Assembly (NCBI GenBank): GCA_020809705.1
Contig: CP085829.1
Span: forward strand, 3,906,001-3,970,000
DNA: 64,000 bases
Direction of reading: 5' to 3'
From: Calonectria ilicicola
Taxonomy: Eukaryota; Ascomycota; Sordariomycetes; Hypocreales; Nectriaceae
Positions 57,191 to 64,000 of this stretch are shown piece after piece (the stretch's first letter is position 1; every line of letters begins with the position of its first letter). The position numbers and the translations under genes were made by a program. The notes beneath the pieces are model-generated. The model was not told the DNA's origin, did no database searches, and saw only the letters and a program-made list of their open reading frames with translations.

Positions 57191-58704
57191 CAACACCCGT
57201 TGATCATACACACCTTACGTCCCAACTACTTTGTCTCAACGACTAGCGATCTCTTCACGAACTTTCTTTCTTTCTTCCTTTTTCTTTCTTCTTTTCTCAA
57301 CCAGGACTTGTTTGATTCGCTTTATAATACATTTATCCAACCACGACAGCCGATTTTTTTCTTGTTTGTCTTTTATCAACGACTTTATTTGTACAAGAGC
57401 ATACGGAAACGAGCCGGGACCAACATGAGAGGCAAATGAACTCAGCAATGTGGAGTTTTTGGAAGCACCAAGGAGTTGGTCATGCGGCTATTAGGCTGCT
57501 TATTCTTTCTATCCACTGTTGTGGATAACAACACATCCACAAAACATGAGACCGAGAGGGAACCATGTTTTTGGAGGGAGGGCAACAAATGGAGGAAACC
57601 GAGACACTCGGGAGGAAGACGGAAAACGAACCAGCAAGCAGCACAGCTGCATTGTAGTAACAGAAAATAGACGCGGTTCTGGTAAAGGAAAGGGGAAACC
57701 GGGAGTGGCTGGAAACCAAAGGGGGCATTCCTTAAGTGGGAGGGCGAAAGCATAGGTAGCAAGGGCTGGGGAGCGAGAATGTTCCTCCCTACCCACACCC
57801 AAAAATAGGCGAGGCATATAGGGAAAGACAAAGGTGAGTACAGAGTTTTGCCTGCTTAAATTACCAGCAGTTAAAGTAGCCAATAAAGAACCATATCAAA
57901 AGTCAAATTCATTTCTTTTCGTTTTGCACGACTGCACAGGTTGGAGCTGCTTTCGATGTTCTGATTGGCCGCAACCACAAGTGAATCAGGCGTGTATGAT
58001 GCAGCCATTCACCAATCTTTCCGTTTTATTAGAGATAGGTAGTGGAACGCGCTTAGTTGCCCTTTTCATCGAAGGTGGCATCCCACCGGACCGATTTCAC
58101 TTCCAAGACGTTGTGTTGTGGCAGCAAATTCCTCAGTTCAATTTCAAATACTTGTATCATTGATTGATCGTAATTCCTCTCTCCCGTGAAATGGGAGGCC
58201 ATACTCACATAGACTCTCGTTAACATACATGACCGGGGTTTGTCTTTGCTTAGACAGGAAAAAAAAAAAAAACAACTTTTGCTGCCGGCTGCGAAGCCGA
58301 TAGGCCAGCAAAAAAAAACAAAACCAAAATAAAAAAACATTCCAAACGTAGACCGAATCCCTTTCGTATAAACAATGTCTTCCCATTAATATCGTTCCAT
58401 GACATTAGTCTCAACATAAAAGAAAAATAAAATGATATCTCTTGAATCCCTCTTTTTACCCTAGCGCCATAACAATGCTGAGAGAAATATAAATAAATAA
58501 AAATAAAACTAAAAAAGCAGAGCCAAGTCAAGAACAAAAGCTTTTGCGCTGGCGCCCAGTGATGGGGGGCAGGGCGGGTTAGGAAAATAACAGTGGTCAG
58601 TCTCTGAAGACTATCTGCAGCACATATATATCAGACTGGAATCTTTATCTCTGATGTCTTCTCAAAAATGCAGAGAATCGAATCCATATATAAAAGACAT
58701 TAAA
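57191..58704. other. Convergent 3' region
   Basis: This lies between two genes that end toward each other. It has T-rich sequence after 57250 and A runs near 58259-58272 and 58310-58338, as expected for 3' untranslated regions. No coding frame is supported. Confidence 0.55.
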
Positions 58705-61436
58705 TCAGTTCATAGATCGAGAGGATCGCATCCTCTTCTCGGTGAATCGTTTAAAGGGGCGCACGCTGAGGCGGCGCTCGTCACGGCCAGTGGAAACTCC
58801 AAAGTACCACATGGTCTGCTCGCGGCGGTCGGCGCGATCCAGACCCAGGCGAGACTCGAGGTCCTCGACGGAGCGAATGCTTCGGAAGGCCGGGTCCTGA
58901 GTGGTTTCGTCGGCAGCACAGAGTGTGATGAGCTCGGCCAGGCAAGTGACGGGGTGGGGCAGACGGAGGGCGCGTCGGCCGGGCAGAGCCAGGCAGAGAC
59001 AGCCGGCAAAGAGGAATAGGAATGCCAGGAGCACGCCAAACACTGGCATGTTGGGGAACATCCTAACTTGGCCGAAGACGTTGGTCAGGGCCATGAAAAG
59101 CCCACCGGCAAGGATGGGAATGAAGACGAAGAGCAATGACATCAGAGACAACACTGCGACTCGCCAGTGGCCATTGCGGGCTGCTTTCACAGTGACCTGG
59201 AAGGGTAGGCAAGCGGCGTAATCGGCAAGGAGCGACTTTTGAGCAATGGATCCGGACGACTTCGACATATCAGCCCAAGGCTGGAGTCGCCGCAGAGAAT
59301 GGTCCAGGCTCTGGAAGAGGAGGAACATGATCATGCCCAGGAGGGATGGGAGGAACCCGTAGAGGAAGTTGGCAGCTGAAAAGGCGCCCTTGCCGGGTCG
59401 AGCACTGAGTCTGGGCAAGAATCCACGATCCAGTCGAGTCTGGGGCAGAAACGAGACAACCAGAATGCTCACAATGAGGGTCACCATGAAGACAATGGAT
59501 CCGATGAGGGTCATGTCGCGCAGCGCAATCGGCAAGTAGCGGTGGCGCTTGTACTGGGCCTCGGCTTCGAGATCATCCCGGGACGAGGCTGGGGAGATCA
59601 TGTAGCTGGCCTTGGCGACGACGCTATAAGAGTTCTGGCGGTTGTCGACGTCGGCCATCGATCCGATTCCATACCACATACCGCTGAATCGCTGGCCGTC
59701 TGCCTGCCAGTATCCAAGCCTGTCGAGATGTCGGTCGCGAAGCTGAGCCTTGAACAAATCACCGCGCTGGACAACGTCGATGTTCTCGTAGCTCTTGGTG
59801 GTGTTGCTCTGGCTGAGCAAAGGCAGAAGGTGACCGACTGAGCGAACATCCCAGAGCAGACCGGTCCATCGGCGGAACCAAAAGACCATCAAGACGGCAG
59901 TGGCGACAAGCAGGAAAATGTACATGGCAACCAGAGTCCACACAACGCCCTGCACTGCAGCCCAGACCCACTTGCGATCGTGAAAGATGCAGGTGAAGGC
60001 GGTGCTGTGAAGAGGAATTGTGAAGTTAAGAAGCCATGTAGCCACGCTAAAGAGCTGGAACTGCCAGGGCCCGTTGAGGGAGGGCAGGAGAAACGTCTTG
60101 GGGTAGAGGTCGCGGAACAATGCGAGGTAGCGCATGCTGGGCTCATCGCTGGCCATGGAAACAAAAGGGATGATGCGCTGTGAAGTCGCAACGACGCACT
60201 GAGCATAGATGAGAATAACGGCAGCGAGCATCTGGGGGAGGATACGGAACAGAAAGTACTGTCCACTGTAAATGCTTCCGGGGTAAGGGGTCAGGCCATC
60301 GCCCGAATCAGAGTAGATGGCGGCAAAGATAAGAGCGGCGGTCATGAGGCAAGTCAATGTCATGAGGATGAGCATAGAAAAGGGTCGGAGCATCGGGGGC
60401 TTGTAGTCGAGAGGAGGGTGAGCTCTCTCGACGGGAATGGATTTGGAGCGTCGGTTCTCGCGAGCAGAAGAGACAGGATCGTAGACATCCTCTTCGGTGT
60501 GCTGTGATCGTGTTGGCGAACTCAATCGGTTGGGGTGGTCGTGGTGAACAACCGTCTCGTTGCTGGATTCAGGGTCCAGGTCTTTCTGTGTTGGCTCAGC
60601 TCTATTGGCTGTGTCGGGAGTAGCGAACCTCTCAGGAAGCTCTGGGCTCTCGGCCGGGAGACGATCCTCAACGTAGGCTGGCTCTGGAGGAGTGAGCACT
60701 GGGAAAGCCCGGTCGTCATCTGGAAGCCTTCGTGGCTGCGCAGCATAGTCGTCGTCTGAGTATTCATCGTCGTAGCTTGAGGGGTGGACGGGAGCGGGGC
60801 CCCCACGGTTGCGCGTCAGGGCTTCCAGTGCATACTGGATGTATGGAGTATCGTCGACTCCAGGCGTCACCTTGCCGGCCGCAATGGTCAGCTCGTCTTT
60901 GATGTTGGCCATTCTTGCGGCGTTGTCGGCGGCAAACATGGCGAGTTGTGCCTCGTCGAAGCGGACGGTGCTCTCGCTGGGGCTTCGGGGAGGAGGAGGC
61001 AGGTGTGAATGTGAGTGCGGGGGAGCAAATTGGCTGTCTGGCTGAGATGGACGAGGAGCGAGTCCGGCTGGTACTGGCGGGCCACCAGGAAATAGTCTGT
61101 TAGGGCCGTAGATTTCTGATGTGGAAACTGAGAGCGAGGGTGGTGAGGGAGCGTGAAGGACTGCAGCTTGAGGGGAAAACGAATCCCGATTTGAGCGGTC
61201 TGCTACGCGGTGGCTGAGGTCATAGTATGGGCGCAGAGTTGGGAGGGAAGATTCCTCGTCTTCGTCTCGATCGTGATGCGACGGATCGGTTGAGAAGGTT
61301 GGAGGCCCTTGACCTATGAGAGAGAGAGAATGTCAGACTCTGGAAAAGAAAGTACAAAAAAGGAACGAGGGATGTGTGCGTAACACATACGAGGAGTGGC
61401 TTCCACGTAGTCGAAGTTGAGGTTTTGGAAGTTCAT
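58705..61436 (-). CDS. DUF3433 multi-span membrane protein
   Basis: Fungal DUF3433 proteins are large polytopic membrane proteins of unknown biochemical function. Exon 1 is 61436-61391 (MNFQNLNFDYVEATP) and exon 2 is 61313-58705; the 77-base intron has GTATGT and a CT-rich tract before CATAG, and joins the frames as P-R-Q-G-P-P. The total is 884 residues. Residues 1-320 are disordered, acidic and Pro-rich. Then come about eight to ten hydrophobic segments, beginning at MLRPFSMLILMTLTCLMTAA and including WVWAAVQGVVWTLVAMYIFL, LIGSIVFMVTLIVSILVVSF, GFLPSLLGMIMFLLFQSLDH and VAVLSLMSLLFVFIPILAGG. The C-terminus is a short basic cytosolic tail. Start has context CCATCATGAA. Confidence 0.9.
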
Positions 61437-61993
61437 GATGGAGGGGGAGGTGGGAGAGAAAAGGTGGTGAAGATGGAGGGTGGCAGTGATGGTGGTGGTG
61501 TAAGGCGAATAGACACGCTCTTCATGTGCACTTGTCTCTCAGCCCAACTGCAACGATAACACCTTCTCCACTTAGATACGAAGCCAACGAGGACAAGCTT
61601 GACCAATTGGTAACAAGATATGGAATGCAATAAGAAGCTGCATGCTGCGCCGCTTGGAGAGCTGGGCCATGGTTGGATAATGAAGTCTTCTAGCTGGGTG
61701 GTTGGGTTGTAAGTTGGAAGGTTGGGACGACTTCCCAGCCACCGAGAATGCCCCACCATCATGTGGTGTAGCCCGTCGCGGGCGGCCCGTCCAGGCGGAG
61801 GGGCCCCCAAAACAGGTACCCGCCGCCAGAAGAGGGCCCTAAGGCTGGGAGGGAAGACCCTTGTAATTGCGAACTGGGACGAGGCGGGAAATGAAAAAAG
61901 AAAAAGAAAAAGAAAAGAAAAGGAAAAAAAAAGGAAAGCGAATTAGCCAACCTACCTGTCTTTGGAGAATTGAGCGATTTCGAGTAAGCGGAA

Positions 61994-62026
<33 letters not shown>

Positions 62027-64000
62027 AAAACCACGAACGGGCGATTTCTTTCCCAACAGCGTAAAGTGCCACTTAGCTGTCAACCTTACATCAATAGTGG
62101 GTTGATGATGCGTTGTTCCAACGGTTCTCGTTGGACAGATTGAATTGGGTGGCAGCCATGCCCAATCAGGGCTAGCGGCTACCGGCCTTTCGGAGAGGCG
62201 AGAAGGGAGCCAAGATGGTCCATCCGCTCAATTAATTATTAGAAACACCACACGATAGCTTCGTCGCATGAACCATTTTTGGCTGGTGGTGGCTACATGT
62301 CACATCCCGCAATGGAGCCGCCGCACGATCGCCGCCATGCATCGCCAGGAGCTATGACCTAGAACCCTTCCAGCGCGTTTTTCTTCTCGTCGTCGTCCCT
62401 TGACAGGGGCATGAGACAGTGAACGGGCCGCTCCCAACCACCTCGAATCCTCCGCGATTGGAGGGCGTTGGCTCCATCTTGAGGATTCAGCCCAGGGCGA
62501 AGACCCGATTGCTCCAGCTCCCGCGATGTTGGGTTCCATCCCGGAGTTGCAGACGCGTCCCTGACATTAGGCCTACAATTTTAAACAAACTTTCCCCCTT
62601 AAAGTCACAATGCTAGATTCGAGCGGAGCACTCTGCGCATCACGGGTGAACCCAAAGCTTGGTGTTTTTTTAATCTTAGGGCTGAATCCTCAAACACCCA
62701 ACCACCTGTCAAAAGAGCGGCCGAAGCCACTGACAACTTGGTTACAAATAAATGACTGCCCTGCCACTTTCCGTTCAAATGAAGCCTGTTTATTTTCTTT
62801 CCTTTTGAAACATCCCTTCTGAACAAGGCCGAGAGCAGGGGACGTCCGTCCATCCGCTCCTCCTCGCTAGGCCATTAGGACTCTGGATCCAGAGGCTGGT
62901 GATGGACCTCCTTGGAGGCGAGATTAACCCGTGCTTTTGAGCCCAGGCGCTCAAATTGATTCTATCAAGATCTTCTGCTTATGCGACTAGTTTGTACATG
63001 ATGAGAGTGATTCCTAGACTTGGACCATTATGCAATCTGCCCCAACAACCAACCCCCAGTCCAAATCTTCATCGTTTAGCAAGATGCCCTATTTCGTCTC
63101 CTGCCTACCATATCCCGACTGTCATCCTTGGAGCCGAAATTAAGACGACGCTTAATGGGAGAGTGGTACGCCATCTCATATATCGTAGGCAGTTGTTTAT
63201 TAGCGAAATCCAACTCTTAAGAGGCTAGCCTTGGCTCTGTCGATCTAATCTCGCATGAATATGTGGGGGCTCAGCCTTTCGTTAATGGCATTCGTCTCTG
63301 CACTCTATTTAACCACGTTTCCCATGCAGCCAACCCACATTTATTACCTAAACCACCCGCCAAATCCCTGGACAATGTCTGTAGTTGAGGCGCTCGGCCG
63401 ACTTAGGAGCTTTGTTTAGTGTTTCGGGAATTTGTATTAACGAAGCCTGCGGATCTGAGAGGGAGAAAAAAGAGAAAAAAGTTGCTCGCACAATGCCAGT
63501 GAACGTAGAAGTCGAGTCGTTGGAACAAGTCAGCCCAATATCAATTATGGCGAATGAGGGCACCAGAAAACAAAAGATTTTGTGCATTCATTCTTGCCGT
63601 AGGGTTATGTGGGAGGCTCACGTCAACAGTGACGTGTGGTGGACCAATTGTTCAGAGTCCAGCCTCTCAAGGCACAAGCATGCGGCTGAATTACTTGCTG
63701 CCATCCACGTGTTGCGACTGATGCACCTGCTCCACTCATGAGCAGGAACCGACTTTCGGTTACCAATAAATCATTGTACCGGCATATGCAGCACTGTTGC
63801 AGAGGTGGCGTTCATGCTGATGCAGCTCATAATTGAGACACCCAGTCAGTGGCTCGTCTATTGGAGGGGGTTGGACTGGAGCAACAATTTTATGAAAGCA
63901 AATATAAATACATAATTTCGGATTAATACAACTTTGCCAAGGAAAAAATTCATATACGTAATGTCTATTTATGGAGAGATATTGCATATTGTGAATTGAT
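61437..64000. other. 2.6 kb region with no supported gene
   Basis: The first 300 bases are the promoter and leader of the DUF3433 gene. A-rich (AAAAAG)n at 61890-61936 and GAA repeats at 61991-62027 follow. Frames beyond 62300 are short and unrelated to known domains. Confidence 0.5.
61991..62027. repeat. GAA microsatellite
   Basis: About twelve GAA units with one GAG-type interruption; the A-rich tract at 61890-61936 precedes it. Confidence 0.85.

Noticed and set aside
1..64000. tRNA, 5S rRNA or snRNA genes
   Set aside because: I looked for T-loop (GGTTCRA) and internal promoter patterns by eye on both strands and found no convincing cloverleaf. A tRNAscan or Infernal run would be decisive.

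Overview
The window is nuclear DNA of a filamentous ascomycete, most probably a Sordariomycete and perhaps Hypocreales (inference). The evidence is short introns of 50-111 bases with GTRNGT-like donors, CTAAC/CTGAC-type branch sites and YAG acceptors; fungal-only families (HET domain, HeLo domain, fungal rhodopsin-like membrane protein, DUF3433); and the sequences of the Vma4 and Dnf1-type proteins. No rRNA, tRNA, CRISPR array or intact transposon was recognised. About 40 percent of the window is explained by twelve protein genes; the rest is gene-poor DNA with many simple repeats.

Layout. 1-4.0 kb: no supported gene. 4.0-7.8 kb (minus): an ankyrin-repeat plus HET-domain protein whose frame is broken by one TAG. 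8.8-10.2 kb (minus): a P-loop kinase/ATPase with a duplicated N-terminal motif. 11.4-16.1 kb (minus): a Dnf1-type P4-ATPase lipid flippase. 16-21.3 kb: no gene seen. 21.3-23.3 kb (plus): a CANIN-domain protein related to Nse6/SLF2 of the Smc5/6 system. 23.6-24.4 kb (minus): V-ATPase subunit E (Vma4), divergent from a NIPA-type magnesium transporter at 25.2-26.8 kb (plus). 27-31 kb: no gene seen. 31.0-31.7 kb (plus): a HeLo-domain protein of the HET-s/HET-S type without a prion-forming tail. 33.8-34.8 kb: an orphan spliced gene. 37.5-39.1 kb (plus): a nine-exon rhodopsin-like integral membrane protein. 43.0-44.6 kb (plus): an F-box-like protein. 45.7-47.9 kb (minus): a long disordered and coiled-coil protein without an ATG at its apparent start. 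48-55.8 kb: an 8 kb divergent region with no gene seen. 55.8-57.2 kb (plus): a disordered protein. 58.7-61.4 kb (minus): a DUF3433 membrane protein. 61.4-64 kb: nothing supported.

The genes do not form one pathway. Housekeeping genes (flippase, Smc5/6 factor, V-ATPase, Mg transporter) occupy the middle-left part. Around them are genes of the kinds used in fungal non-self recognition and programmed cell death (HET-ankyrin, HeLo). The HET gene carries an internal 198-base tandem duplication and an in-frame TAG at a CAG-like position, both typical of fast-evolving incompatibility loci. The most unusual points are the ankyrin-first, HET-last architecture with the single stop, the stand-alone HeLo protein, the P-loop protein with the repeated LW-DDD motif, a PIP-box-like motif on the Nse6-like protein, and the AUG-less start of the coiled-coil gene.
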